Shown here: one piece after another, positions 1 through 8,231 of the stretch
Layout: every line of letters begins with the position of its first letter
How positions within the stretch are numbered: position 1 is the stretch's first letter
Source of the DNA: an uncultured Alphaproteobacteria bacterium
GTDB lineage: Bacteria; Pseudomonadota; Alphaproteobacteria; RF32; CAG-239
DNA length: 52,975 nucleotides
NCBI GenBank assembly: GCA_944391695.1
Contig: CALXUO010000028.1
Location: 1-52,975 of the forward strand
Direction of reading: 5' to 3'
Position numbers and translations under genes: made by a program
Notes under the pieces: generated by a model
The model's database searches: none
What the model saw: the letters and a program-made list of their open reading frames with translations, nothing else
Told to the model about the DNA's origin: nothing

Positions 1-230
1 CTGTTACCGACATAAAACAACTTGTCGTCATTTCCTGTCAGCAACTGCACCGGCAAATCATACACCTGCTGCAGCCTGTTGACAAAACCTGCCAAATAGT
101 GCTCATTACTTCTGGAAGCAATCCAAAGATAATTTCCTGCATACACAACATCGTCAAACGATCTGCATAACTCTCTCGTAACCAAGACAATTGTCGCTTT
201 TGGTGTTTTTTCTCTCTCTTTCATATACAT
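1..230 (-). CDS. Unrecognised protein, N-terminal part only
   Basis: An open frame on the minus strand runs off the left edge, so only about the first 76 residues are visible. Two in-frame ATGs six bases apart (230 and 224) can start it; an AGGAAAG lies about 15 bases upstream of the first. The visible part has no signal peptide or membrane segment and contains alternating hydrophobic stretches (ATIVLVTREL, DDVVYAGNYLWIA) typical of a soluble alpha/beta fold. I do not recognise the family. That it is a real gene is inferred from the uninterrupted frame and ordinary codon use. Confidence 0.55.
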   Translation of the reverse strand, partial: MYMKEREKTPKATIVLVTRELCRSFDDVVYAGNYLWIASRSNEHYLAGFVNRLQQVYDLPVQLLTGNDDKLFYVGN

Positions 231-307
231 ATCAAATTAATAATACTTTCCTGATAGGAGCAAAATATTACATTTAACTCATAACCGCAAGCAAAATATT
301 CATCTGC

Positions 308-334
308 AAAAAAAGGCAGACTTTTCAGTCCGCC
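308..334 (-). terminator. Rho-independent terminator of the 80-aa membrane protein gene
   Basis: Read on the minus strand this is GGCGGACT, a GAAA loop, AGTCTGCC and then seven T. The one imperfect pair is a G-U wobble on the minus strand but an A-C mismatch on the plus strand, which favours minus-strand use. The stem overlaps the stop codon of the upstream gene. Confidence 0.75.
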
Positions 335-567
335 TCATATCTTCTGCCTATTGCTATTTCAATAGCTAATATAGCCGATAGCAAAAGTACAATAAATTTC
401 CAACCGCAAAACAGCATGGTTACGGCCGGAAGAATAATTACTGCCGATGTCTCATCTAATAATCCGACGGTCGGCAGAAATGCCGCCAGACTGATTACAA
501 ACCAGAATAATGCCTTCCATAAGAAAGCATAGTCTGATTGAAAAAAACTTCTCATATTATATCTCAT
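325..567 (-). CDS. Small membrane protein, 80 aa, unknown function
   Basis: Two predicted membrane segments (about residues 17-36 and 42-69) are followed by a short basic and acidic tail, so this is probably a small inner-membrane protein. The LPTVGLLDE stretch is faintly like DUF1232 (YkvA) proteins, too weak to assign. The start is uncertain: two in-frame ATGs lie in a duplicated AATATGAGA stretch (codons 1 and 5) and neither has a clear ribosome binding site. A good terminator overlaps the stop codon, which supports a real gene. Confidence 0.55.
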   Translation of the reverse strand: MRYNMRSFFQSDYAFLWKALFWFVISLAAFLPTVGLLDETSAVIILPAVTMLFCGWKFIVLLLSAILAIEIAIGRRYEAD

Positions 568-683
568 ATTATATATATTTAATTTCTGTTACATTACAAT
601 ATATACCACATTTCGGCTTTCAATGCAACAATTTTATGCCCCGGCTGCGACATTTGTAAAACACTGGCGATGACTATTTTATC

Positions 684-1400
684 CTAATTGTTGCCCGTCC
701 GGACTTTCTTTGGCTCAACCAACCCGCCGGATACGATAAACTTAATCGCTTCCTCAACCGGCATATCCATCTCAATTACATCTTTTTTGGGTACAAAAAT
801 CAAAAACCCCGATGTCGGATTAGGCGTTGTCGGAATAAAAACATTAATCATCGGCTCCGGCAGTTTAGCCTCAACCTCGCCTTTCAAATCCGCACTAACC
901 AAGCCCAAAATCCATATTCCCTTGCGCGGATATTCCAGCATAACCACTTTTTTAAATGCTTGAGTTTTACTTGAAAAAACGGTTTCAAATATTTGTTTTA
1001 ATAGCGAATACACCGAAGATACTAACGGCATTTTCGCCACAAACCACTCACCCAATCTTATAAAAAAACGTCCCAAAAATCCGGCGGCAAACATTCCCAC
1101 CAACATCAAAAATATAATCAAAACAATCAGCCCGATACCCGGCACGCTCATCGAAAAATAATTATCCAATTGGTATTGCGGCGGCAATAATCGATTGACC
1201 AACTCATCAACCCACAAAATAAATTTATATGCCAAATAAAAAGTAATCGCCACCGGAGCCGTAACCAAAATACCGGTAAAAAGATAGGCTCTCAGTTTGG
1301 CGCCCAATTTCATAAATACTTCCCGCTCTTTTTCCAGGCGTTGTTTTCTAATATTGTCAATTCTTTTTGCCCGTTCAATAATTGCTTGCTTGTTTACCAT
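684..1400 (-). CDS. DUF502 family inner-membrane protein
   Basis: 238 residues, matching the usual length of DUF502 (COG2928) proteins. A charged N-terminal helix (1-35) is followed by membrane segments near 38-65 and 88-115, then the conserved soluble part with IPTTPNPTSGFLIFVP near residues 188-203, a hallmark of the family. The biochemical role is unknown. The start lies one base after the recJ stop, and its ribosome binding site (AGAAGGG) is inside the last recJ codons, so it is translationally coupled to recJ in an OmpA-like/recJ/DUF502 operon. Confidence 0.85.
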   Translation of the reverse strand: MVNKQAIIERAKRIDNIRKQRLEKEREVFMKLGAKLRAYLFTGILVTAPVAITFYLAYKFILWVDELVNRLLPPQYQLDNYFSMSVPGIGLIVLIIFLMLVGMFAAGFLGRFFIRLGEWFVAKMPLVSSVYSLLKQIFETVFSSKTQAFKKVVMLEYPRKGIWILGLVSADLKGEVEAKLPEPMINVFIPTTPNPTSGFLIFVPKKDVIEMDMPVEEAIKFIVSGGLVEPKKVRTGNN

Positions 1401-1401
1401 T

Positions 1402-3171
1402 TTATGCCCTTCTCAAATCCTCAATAATAAATTGCACTTCATTGCGCCCATTCCATTTATCATGCCGCAACACTCCGAGCACATCAAATTTTTCACCTTT
1501 AGAATTAAGCATTGCATTGCCGATGTCATTATCCCCCACTCTAAAAGCAATTGCTTTAATATAGCTGCCGTTATCCGAGGTCAACACACATCTGACATGC
1601 CCCACGCCGATAAGCGACGGGCGAACAATTCTAACCGCCTTTAGCAGCAATCTAGGCTCAGCATTACCGGCCCCAAAAGGCTCCAATTTTTCCATATAAT
1701 CGGCCAACTCGACATTTGCACCGCCCACATCCACAATGCCGTCAACTTCCACCACCGGCGTAATTGCTTCATCACCTATTTTGCTTATGACATATTCGCC
1801 GACAAATTTTCTAAACTCTTCAATTTTATTTTCTTCCAGCGAAAAACCTGCCGCCATAACATGTCCACCGCCTTTGGTAATAATTCCTTTCTCTTTAGCC
1901 GCAATAATAAGCGCCCCCAAATCAACCTGAGGTATTGAGCGCGCCGAACCTTTAACTTCGTCAGCCTCAACCGACATTACAAACGCCGGCACATTATAAC
2001 GTTCTTTCAATTTTCCGGCCACAATACCAATAACACCTTGATGCCAGTCATGCCCATAAACAAAAGCAATCGGATATTGTTGAGCCACCCCCTCGACTTG
2101 TTTCATTGCTTCCAACAAAACATAGTTTTCGATATCTTTGCGCTCCACATTAAATTCATTAAGCTTATCGGCCAACAGCTCTGCCTGATAATCATTGTCG
2201 CAACACAAAAGCTCCCTGCCCAAATTGGCATCGCCAACTCTGCCGCAAGCATTAATTCTAGGTCCCAACACATATCCCAAATGAAAGGCATTTGGCACAT
2301 CAGACAAATTAGCTTTGTCCATCAAAACCTTTAGTCCTTTATTTGAACGTGATGCCATCACCTTAAGCCCCTGAGCCACATACGCCCGATTGAGCCCTTT
2401 GAGCGGCACCACATCACACACCGTACCGAGCGCCACCAAATCAAGCCATTTTTTCAAATCAGGTTCTGACCTGTCAGCAGTATAAAATCCTCTTTGTCGC
2501 AAACACCGATTAACCGCCACCACCGTCATAAACACCACCCCGACGGCCGCCATATATTTAAGATAGGGATAGTCGTTTTCTTCATCCAACCGCTTAGGAT
2601 TAACCACCGCATAAACTTTTGGCAGTTTTACCTCTGCCTCATGATGATCAATTACAATAACATCCATCCCCAAGGACGCTGCATATTCAAGCGGTTCAAA
2701 TGCGGTTGTACCACAGTCAAGCGTAAGCAATAGTTGAGTTCCCTTGGCCTTAAAATCATCAACAGCTTTTTTACTCGGGCCGTATCCTTCATCACGGTCC
2801 GGAATATGAATATCCGGCTCTATACCGACAGATTTCAAAAACAACTTCAACACCGAGGTTGAAGTAGCTCCGTCCACATCATAATCCCCGATAACCGCGA
2901 TTCTTTGTTTTTCCACAATGGCATTACTGATTCTTTCCGCCGCTTTTTGCATATCTTTGAGTACAAAAGGCTCCGGCATCAAAGCATTTATTTTGGGATT
3001 TAAAAAACTTTCGACCTCATTTTCCCCTATTCCGCGCAGCACCATAATTTTAGCTACGATATAAGGCAAAGCATAGCGTTGCACCATCATCTCGACAGCA
3101 CGTTCATCAACCGAGGCAAGCTGCCACAAATTGCCTCCTAAAGAAAGATTATTTCTTGCCCCCTCATCCAT
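1402..3171 (-). CDS. recJ: Single-stranded-DNA-specific exonuclease RecJ
   Basis: 589 residues, standard for RecJ, the 5'-to-3' single-strand exonuclease of recombination and mismatch repair. The DHH-family metal motifs are visible: DYDVDGATS near residue 95, LLTLDCGTT near 150, and the DHH triplet in VIDHHEAEV near 175. The DHHA1-type GKGGGHVMAAGFS motif lies near residue 418, followed by the OB-fold C-terminal domain. The gene sits 7 bp after the OmpA-like lipoprotein gene and immediately before DUF502 on the same strand. Confidence 0.96.
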   Translation of the reverse strand: MDEGARNNLSLGGNLWQLASVDERAVEMMVQRYALPYIVAKIMVLRGIGENEVESFLNPKINALMPEPFVLKDMQKAAERISNAIVEKQRIAVIGDYDVDGATSTSVLKLFLKSVGIEPDIHIPDRDEGYGPSKKAVDDFKAKGTQLLLTLDCGTTAFEPLEYAASLGMDVIVIDHHEAEVKLPKVYAVVNPKRLDEENDYPYLKYMAAVGVVFMTVVAVNRCLRQRGFYTADRSEPDLKKWLDLVALGTVCDVVPLKGLNRAYVAQGLKVMASRSNKGLKVLMDKANLSDVPNAFHLGYVLGPRINACGRVGDANLGRELLCCDNDYQAELLADKLNEFNVERKDIENYVLLEAMKQVEGVAQQYPIAFVYGHDWHQGVIGIVAGKLKERYNVPAFVMSVEADEVKGSARSIPQVDLGALIIAAKEKGIITKGGGHVMAAGFSLEENKIEEFRKFVGEYVISKIGDEAITPVVEVDGIVDVGGANVELADYMEKLEPFGAGNAEPRLLLKAVRIVRPSLIGVGHVRCVLTSDNGSYIKAIAFRVGDNDIGNAMLNSKGEKFDVLGVLRHDKWNGRNEVQFIIEDLRRA

Positions 3172-3178
3172 AAAACGA

Positions 3179-3943
3179 CTAATAGGTCAAATAAATTTCG
3201 GCTCTGCGGTTCAAGCGTTCGCCCTCCGGCATAACCTCCAAATACATCGGCATAGAATCAGACAATGCCTGCACGGTTATTTTATTAGCTGGCACTCCCG
3301 CTCTGCGCAAAGCTTTGGCGGTATTATCCGCTCTTTCAGCCGAGACATTAAAGTTTGCCAACTTATGACTAACCGGATCAGTATCATTTGTCCTTGAAGA
3401 AGCAAAACCGTATACGGTTACAACGGCATCATTTTCTTTAACCAATTTAGCTATTTTACGCAAAGTTTTAACATAAGAACTATCCACGACCGCTCCACCG
3501 TTTTCAAAATAAATTGTTGCCGCCAAATAGTGCATAGTAGGAATCTTAGGTTCATTTTTATTTTCAACAACCTTTTTATTTGCCTTGGCATCAACAACTT
3601 TTACATTATCTTTCACCGGCTCAATTTTTTCTTTTTTTACTTCAACTGTTTTTGCAGGTTCAACTTTTTCAACCACAGATTTTTTATTCTCATTATCAAC
3701 TTTGAGCGCAGATTTTTCATCGACGACTTCTTCATTTTCATCATCGTATGCAGCATTTTCCTTGTCTGCTATCAACACTCCGTTTTCATCGACTTTACGA
3801 ATCTCAACTTTTCCGCCTTCATGAATGATAACTTCGTTATTATCATCTTCAAAATCCGGAAAGATAGTACTTGAACATGCGCCCAACATCAAAACAGCAG
3901 CAAACAAACCTACCAAACTACTAATACCTCTTTGCAACAGCAT
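3179..3943 (-). CDS. OmpA-family lipoprotein
   Basis: About 254 residues from ATG 3943; an in-frame GTG at 3958 is possible but has no ribosome binding site, while ATG 3943 follows GGGG at about 8 bases. A lipoprotein signal ends in LMLGAC. A long Lys/Glu/Asp/Val-rich linker (about residues 30-140) spans the periplasm, then an OmpA peptidoglycan-binding-like domain follows: IYFENGGAVVD, VYGFASSRT, SAERADNTAKALRRAGVP and a final NRRAEIYL. The probable role is tethering the outer membrane to peptidoglycan. First gene of the operon with recJ. Family call is solid; cellular role is inferred. Confidence 0.8.
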   Translation of the reverse strand: MLLQRGISSLVGLFAAVLMLGACSSTIFPDFEDDNNEVIIHEGGKVEIRKVDENGVLIADKENAAYDDENEEVVDEKSALKVDNENKKSVVEKVEPAKTVEVKKEKIEPVKDNVKVVDAKANKKVVENKNEPKIPTMHYLAATIYFENGGAVVDSSYVKTLRKIAKLVKENDAVVTVYGFASSRTNDTDPVSHKLANFNVSAERADNTAKALRRAGVPANKITVQALSDSMPMYLEVMPEGERLNRRAEIYLTY

Positions 3944-3982
3944 TTCACTTAACCCCACTCAAAAAAACAACACACTCTTGGC

Positions 3983-4011
3983 AAGATAAAACAATTATTC
4001 TTTTTTCACAA
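3983..4011 (-). promoter_or_regulatory. Candidate sigma-70 promoter of the recJ operon
   Basis: On the minus strand TTGTGA and TATCTT are separated by 17 bases, each matching four of six consensus positions. It lies about 40 bases upstream of the OmpA-like gene start. Found by eye only. Confidence 0.4.
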
Positions 4012-4049
4012 GAGCAAAAACCAACTTTTTAGCAAAAATCACACGAAAA

Positions 4050-4095
4050 AGTGATTATCTCTTAAATATCATTTGTAATTTGTAAGATAACCACT
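4050..4095. promoter_or_regulatory. Inverted repeat over the 4.1-kb promoter (candidate operator)
   Basis: AGTGATTATCT (4050-4060) and AGATAACCACT (4085-4095) are inverted copies matching at 10 of 11 positions with a 24-base spacer. They bracket the -35 and touch the -10 of the promoter of the SocA-like gene, a position where a bound repressor would block transcription. Function is inferred. Confidence 0.4.
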
Positions 4096-4100
4096 ATAAT
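4073..4100 (+). promoter_or_regulatory. Promoter of the SocA-like/DUF192 pair
   Basis: TTGTAA (4073-4078), a 16-base spacer and a perfect TATAAT (4095-4100), about 36 bases before the start codon at 4136. Confidence 0.55.
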
Positions 4101-4135
4101 ATTTTACAAGTTTTAGCCATCCGAAAGGATTATTA

Positions 4136-4681
4136 ATGACCGCAAGACAAATAACCTCAGCTCTTGATATTACCAACTGGCTCTGCAAACGTGCCGAAAC
4201 GGAAGGTCTATCTTTACCAGAAACCAAGATACAACACTTGTTGTTTTTAGCGCAAATCCACTATGCCTTGAAATCCGGTCATTGCTTAATGCCATCCTTT
4301 TTTGTTTGCGGACGCTCCGGTTTCTATGAGCCCAACATCCGCACCATTATGGAATTTGGCTTACCTTTAATGTCTTCACCTCGTTTTGATTCTGCCACCA
4401 ACGATTTTATGGAACTCATCTGGCAAAAATACGGTCACGAAGAAGAAGGTTCACTAAATAATTTTATTATTTCACTTGAATGTTGGAAGCATTATTATCG
4501 ACCGGAAAGGGATGTTATTGTTGACATCACCCGCATGACCGATTCTTTTGCCGGCTCAATAAAAAACAGCAATTCTACTTTAGAAAATTCATCCAAATCA
4601 CAAATTATGCTTTCGCAAAACGGCCCGGTCAGGGTATCTGCCTGGCACCCCCGCAAATTAAGTTCTAAAAACAAAAAATAA
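4136..4681 (+). CDS. SocA/Panacea-domain (DUF4065-like) protein
   Basis: 181 residues. Residues 30-70 (KIQHLLFLAQIHYALKSG, then FVCGRSGFYEPNI) resemble the core of the SocA/Panacea domain, known from antitoxins such as Caulobacter SocA and from chaperone-like antitoxin partners. The C-terminal 50 residues are polar and low in complexity, ending in SSKNKK. No short toxin-like partner is visible next to it: the following gene, 13 bp away, is a DUF192 lipoprotein. A strong promoter with an inverted repeat precedes it, suggesting autoregulation. The family call is moderate, and an antitoxin role is not shown. Confidence 0.55.
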   Translation: MTARQITSALDITNWLCKRAETEGLSLPETKIQHLLFLAQIHYALKSGHCLMPSFFVCGRSGFYEPNIRTIMEFGLPLMSSPRFDSATNDFMELIWQKYGHEEEGSLNNFIISLECWKHYYRPERDVIVDITRMTDSFAGSIKNSNSTLENSSKSQIMLSQNGPVRVSAWHPRKLSSKNKK

Positions 4682-4694
4682 GGAGAATTAACTA

Positions 4695-5420
4695 ATGCCC
4701 AAAATACTGTCAATCTTGTTTGCCTCAATATTTTTATTTGCCTGTTCCGAGGAATTGGAGCAAAAACCTACTACTCCCCTTATAGTCACCACATCAAATG
4801 GTGAAATACGCTTTAATGTTGAAGTTGCTCAAACACCCAAAGAACTACAAACCGGGCTCATGCATCGCACACAAATGCCCTTAAACAATGGTATGATATT
4901 TGATATCTATCCGGTTCGCCCCACCGGCATGTGGATGAAGAACACCAAAATATCGCTTGATATGCTTTTCATTGCCCCTGATGCAACCATTAGTCTAATC
5001 AAAGAAAACGCCACTCCCATGTCTGAAGATATCATACTTTCAAGAGATCCCGTCAGAGCAGTAATTGAGTTAAACGCCGGCCAGGTCAAACGCTATGGCA
5101 TCAAAATCGGCGACAAAGTAAACCATAGTATTTTCAACAATCTTACTACCTTGTCCGATTCTCCTGCTCCGGCAGCAGGACCGATTATTCCCAAAGGACC
5201 CAACGCCCCGGCAGCAGGACCGATTATTCCCAAAGGACCCAACGCCCCGGCAACAGGACCGGTTATTCCCAAAGGACCCAACGCCCCGGCAGCAGGACCG
5301 GTTATCCCCAAAGGACCCAACGCCCCGGCAGCAGAACCGGTTATTCCCAAAGGACCAAATGCTCCTGCGGCCCAAAACAATCCTGCAGAACCTGTAAGGC
5401 TTCCGGTACCAACACCATAG
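4695..5420 (+). CDS. DUF192 lipoprotein with a proline-rich repeat tail
   Basis: 241 residues. The lipoprotein signal is MPKILSILFASIFLFAC. Residues 35-140 are a DUF192 (COG1430) domain: LQTGLMHR, GMIFD, MWMKNT, LDMLFI and AVIELNAG are family landmarks. After it come five copies of a 13-residue unit (APAAGPIIPKGPN with small changes) and a proline-rich end, a tail not normal for the family. The DUF192 function is unknown. The ribosome binding site AAGGAGAATTAACT precedes the ATG, and the gene ends at a strong terminator. The tail probably forms an extended spacer or surface-exposed stalk (inference). Confidence 0.82.
   Translation: MPKILSILFASIFLFACSEELEQKPTTPLIVTTSNGEIRFNVEVAQTPKELQTGLMHRTQMPLNNGMIFDIYPVRPTGMWMKNTKISLDMLFIAPDATISLIKENATPMSEDIILSRDPVRAVIELNAGQVKRYGIKIGDKVNHSIFNNLTTLSDSPAPAAGPIIPKGPNAPAAGPIIPKGPNAPATGPVIPKGPNAPAAGPVIPKGPNAPAAEPVIPKGPNAPAAQNNPAEPVRLPVPTP
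5172..5366 (+). repeat. Five tandem copies of a 39-bp in-frame repeat
   Basis: Five head-to-tail 39-bp units start at about 5172, 5211, 5250, 5289 and 5328, and a degenerate sixth starts at 5367. Copies one and two are identical by eye and the others differ by one to a few bases, so the array is recent or being homogenised. Each copy adds 13 residues to the DUF192 protein. Confidence 0.9.
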
Positions 5421-5425
5421 GACAC

Positions 5426-5457
5426 AAAAAAAGCTCTGTAACAACAGAGCTTTTTTT
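5426..5457. terminator. Bidirectional terminator between the DUF192 gene and ackA
   Basis: A perfect inverted repeat, seven A then GCTCTGT, loop AACA, ACAGAGC and seven T, lies between convergent genes and can serve both. Confidence 0.9.
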
Positions 5458-5477
5458 ATAAATAAATCACCAAATTT

Positions 5478-6659
5478 CTATGCGGTCAAAGCAACCGTAT
5501 CCTTAGCAATCATCATTTCTTCATCTGTTGGAATAACAAATGCTCTAACTTTAGAATCTTTGGTAGATATTTCCTCCACATTACCGCGGCGATTATTGGC
5601 CTCTTCATCAATCTTAATACCAAGATAGCTGAGTCTTTCCAAAACCAACTTTCTCACAATCGGCGAATTTTCACCAATTCCGGCGGTAAATACGATGGCA
5701 TCAACACCACCCAAAGCAGCAATATAACTACCAATAAATTTCACAATATTATACACATAAGCCTGCATCCCGACAACGGCATTTTTATCACCCTTAAGGT
5801 ATGCCGCCTCGACATCACGCATATCCGAAAATCCGGTCAACCCAAGCATACCACTTTGCTTATTCAAAAGCTTATTAACTTCATCAGCGTTCAAACCTTG
5901 TTCTTTCATAATATGTAGCGGAATATAAGGATCGATATCCCCCGAGCGTGTTCCCATTATAATACCGGACAACGGCGTAAATCCCATTGATGTATCAATG
6001 CATTTTCCGTCTTTAATTGCCGAGATTGAAGCCCCATTACCCAAATGGCAAGATATAACATTTTTATCTTTACCCAAAATTTTGGCAGCTTCTTCGGCGA
6101 TATAGCGATGCGAAGTTCCGTGCATACCATAGCGACGGATTTGATGCTTGGTATATTGCTCCAAAGGCAAACCATACAAAAAAGCTTCCTTAGGCATAGT
6201 TTGGTGAAAAGCAGTATCAAACACCCCAACCTGAGCCACATTAGGCAACAACTCCTGCACTGCTCTTATCCCGAGTACGCCGGCCGGATTATGCAACGGA
6301 GCCAATACCGACAAATCCTCAATTGCATTAATTGATGTTTCATTAAGCAAAACAGATTGTTTAAAAATTTCACCGCCATGAACGACACGGTGTCCCACGG
6401 CAGATATCTCGCTCAAATTATTAATAGCGCCGCCCAGCAACAACTTAAACACTTCCTGCAAAGCTTCTTTATGTGTGGGCAACGGGGTAACCACTTCTTT
6501 TTTAGTTCCGTCGGCATATTTAATATTAACTTTAGCCCCGTCAATTCCGATACGCTCCGCCAACCCTTTAGCAACAACTTTATAAACTTCTCCTTCAACA
6601 TCAAACAGCTGATATTTCAAAGAAGAAGATCCTGAGTTCAATACCAAAATTTTCTGCAT
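5478..6659 (-). CDS. ackA: Acetate kinase
   Basis: 393 residues from ATG 6659, chosen because AGAGGA lies 9 bases upstream; an upstream TTG in frame has no such site. The enzyme interconverts acetyl phosphate plus ADP and acetate plus ATP. Landmarks are LNSGSSSLKYQLF at the N-terminus (phosphate-binding ASKHA fold), VGHRVVHGG, HNPAGVLGI, FDTAFHQTMP, RRYGMHGTSH, HLGNGASI, GTRSGDIDP and FTAGIGENS. Second gene of the pta-ackA pair, 27 bases after pta, the usual acetate overflow and substrate-level phosphorylation module. Confidence 0.97.
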   Translation of the reverse strand: MQKILVLNSGSSSLKYQLFDVEGEVYKVVAKGLAERIGIDGAKVNIKYADGTKKEVVTPLPTHKEALQEVFKLLLGGAINNLSEISAVGHRVVHGGEIFKQSVLLNETSINAIEDLSVLAPLHNPAGVLGIRAVQELLPNVAQVGVFDTAFHQTMPKEAFLYGLPLEQYTKHQIRRYGMHGTSHRYIAEEAAKILGKDKNVISCHLGNGASISAIKDGKCIDTSMGFTPLSGIIMGTRSGDIDPYIPLHIMKEQGLNADEVNKLLNKQSGMLGLTGFSDMRDVEAAYLKGDKNAVVGMQAYVYNIVKFIGSYIAALGGVDAIVFTAGIGENSPIVRKLVLERLSYLGIKIDEEANNRRGNVEEISTKDSKVRAFVIPTDEEMMIAKDTVALTA

Positions 6660-6686
6660 AATTCTGATTCCTCTAATCAAAAAAAA

Positions 6687-7667
6687 CTACATAGCCTGCA
6701 CAGCGGTCAAAGCAACCGTACAAACAATATCTCTAGCCGAGCACCCGCGTGACAAATCGTTAATCGGAGCTTTCAAACCTTGCAAAACCGGACCATATGC
6801 CTCATATCCGCCCAGACGCTGCAACAACTTATAAGAAATATTTCCGGCGTTCAAATCCGGGAATATAAACACTTTGGCATGACCGGCCACCGAGCTTCCC
6901 GGAGCTTTAAAAGCGGCCACCTTATCAACCAATGCGGCATCAGCCTGCAACTCGCCGTCCAAATTTATATTAAGATGCCTAAACTCTTCAGAAGCAGCCA
7001 TCTCCTTGGCAATTTTAACAGCGCGTTGAACTTTCTCAACGGATTCGCCTTTTCCCGAACCATAAGAAGAATATGACAACATGGCAATATCGGGCTTTAT
7101 TCCGAATTGAACCGCGGTCTGCCCTGCTTGAATTGCAATATTTGCCAGCTCCTGATCGGTAGGATTAAGAGCAATCGCGCAATCGGCAAAAACAAATATT
7201 TCATCTCCCTTAGACATAAAGAAGAACGAAGAAACATTCATATCTTTGCGCGCCGATTTAACGATTTGCAACGCCGGACGCACCGTATCCGCGGTAGAAT
7301 GTACTGCCCCTGAGACCATTCCGTCGGCATCACCGTTTTTAATCATAAGCGTGGCAAAATAATTGGCATCTTTGGCCAATTTAAGAGCATCTTCTTTGCT
7401 TACACCTTTTTCTTTGCGCAATTCATACAGCATATCGGCATATTGGTTCAACTTATCAGACACATAAGGATCAATAATTTCGATACCGTCCAAATTTTTT
7501 CCTTTTGCCTTAATCTTGCTTTCATTTCCGAGCAAAACTACTCTAACGATTTTTTCATCCGTCAAAATTCTGGCAGCCTCCAACACGCGCTCATCTTCGC
7601 CTTCGGGCAAGACGATGGTTTTGTTAGCTGATTTTGCCTTAGCAATGACATCATCAATAAAATTCAT
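6687..7667 (-). CDS. pta: Phosphate acetyltransferase
   Basis: 326 residues from ATG 7667, preceded by GGAGAGG at 11 bases. It converts acetyl-CoA and phosphate to acetyl phosphate. This is the short Pta form without the DRTGG regulatory domain: IVLPEGEDERVLEAA at the N-terminus, then MVSGAVHSTADTVRPALQ, FADCAIALNPT, MLSYSSYGSG, FPDLNAGNISYK and GPVLQGLKAP, all typical. It is the promoter-proximal gene of pta-ackA. Confidence 0.96.
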   Translation of the reverse strand: MNFIDDVIAKAKSANKTIVLPEGEDERVLEAARILTDEKIVRVVLLGNESKIKAKGKNLDGIEIIDPYVSDKLNQYADMLYELRKEKGVSKEDALKLAKDANYFATLMIKNGDADGMVSGAVHSTADTVRPALQIVKSARKDMNVSSFFFMSKGDEIFVFADCAIALNPTDQELANIAIQAGQTAVQFGIKPDIAMLSYSSYGSGKGESVEKVQRAVKIAKEMAASEEFRHLNINLDGELQADAALVDKVAAFKAPGSSVAGHAKVFIFPDLNAGNISYKLLQRLGGYEAYGPVLQGLKAPINDLSRGCSARDIVCTVALTAVQAM

Positions 7668-7701
7668 AACGACCAGCCTCTCCAAAAAAATTAATTTGGG
7701 T

Positions 7702-7732
7702 ATAATAAACAACTTTCTTACATAAAAGTCAA
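7702..7732 (-). promoter_or_regulatory. Candidate promoter of pta-ackA
   Basis: Minus strand TTGACT, then TTTATT after 17 bases or TATTAT after 19. It lies 35-65 bases before the pta start. Confidence 0.45.
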
Positions 7733-7803
7733 AATATCTTTTGATTATTTGGATAAAGTATTATATCTTGCTTATAAATTTTGGTTTTTTTAGGAGAAAA
7801 AAG

Positions 7804-8217
7804 ATGGAAAGAACTCTTTCAATAATCAAACCTGACGCCACCACCCGCAACCTCACCGGCAAAATAAACGCCATGATTGAAGAGGCTGGTCTCAAGATCA
7901 TCGCCCAAAAGATGACAAAGCTTTCACCGGCTCAGGCCGAAGGTTTTTATGCCGAGCACAAAGGCAAATCTTTTTTTGACAACCTGGTAGCTTTCATGAG
8001 CTCTGCTCCGATTATTGTCCAGGTTCTGGAGGGAGACGACGCGATTTCGCGCTATCGCAAGATTATGGGGGCCACCAACCCTGCGGTTGCCGAAGAAGGC
8101 ACGATACGCAAAACCTTTGCTTTGTCAATTGACAAGAACTCGGTTCATGGTTCGGATTCGCCCGAAAGTGCTGCTCGCGAAATAAGCTATTTTTTCAGCC
8201 AAATTGATATATTCTAA
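7804..8217 (+). CDS. ndk: Nucleoside diphosphate kinase
   Basis: 137 residues from ATG 7804, with AGGAGAAAAA upstream; an in-frame upstream extension would not match the family. It transfers the gamma phosphate from ATP to nucleoside diphosphates. [12 protein letters not shown] at the start, [11 protein letters not shown] in the middle and the active-site histidine in [12 protein letters not shown] are canonical. First gene of a plus-strand run with the DUF2066 and permease genes; only 14 bases separate it from the next start. Confidence 0.97.
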   Translation: MERTLSIIKPDATTRNLTGKINAMIEEAGLKIIAQKMTKLSPAQAEGFYAEHKGKSFFDNLVAFMSSAPIIVQVLEGDDAISRYRKIMGATNPAVAEEGTIRKTFALSIDKNSVHGSDSPESAAREISYFFSQIDIF

Positions 8218-8231
8218 GCCGGAGTTTTATT

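Noticed and set aside
5172..5366. The 39-bp repeats as a CRISPR array
   Set aside because: Units are contiguous with no spacers and keep a reading frame.
5070..5444. Two repeat-rich frames antisense to the DUF192 tail (Gly/Cys and Gly/Ala rich)
   Set aside because: They are reverse-strand readings of the 39-bp repeat; the plus-strand frame has the signal peptide, domain and ribosome binding site.
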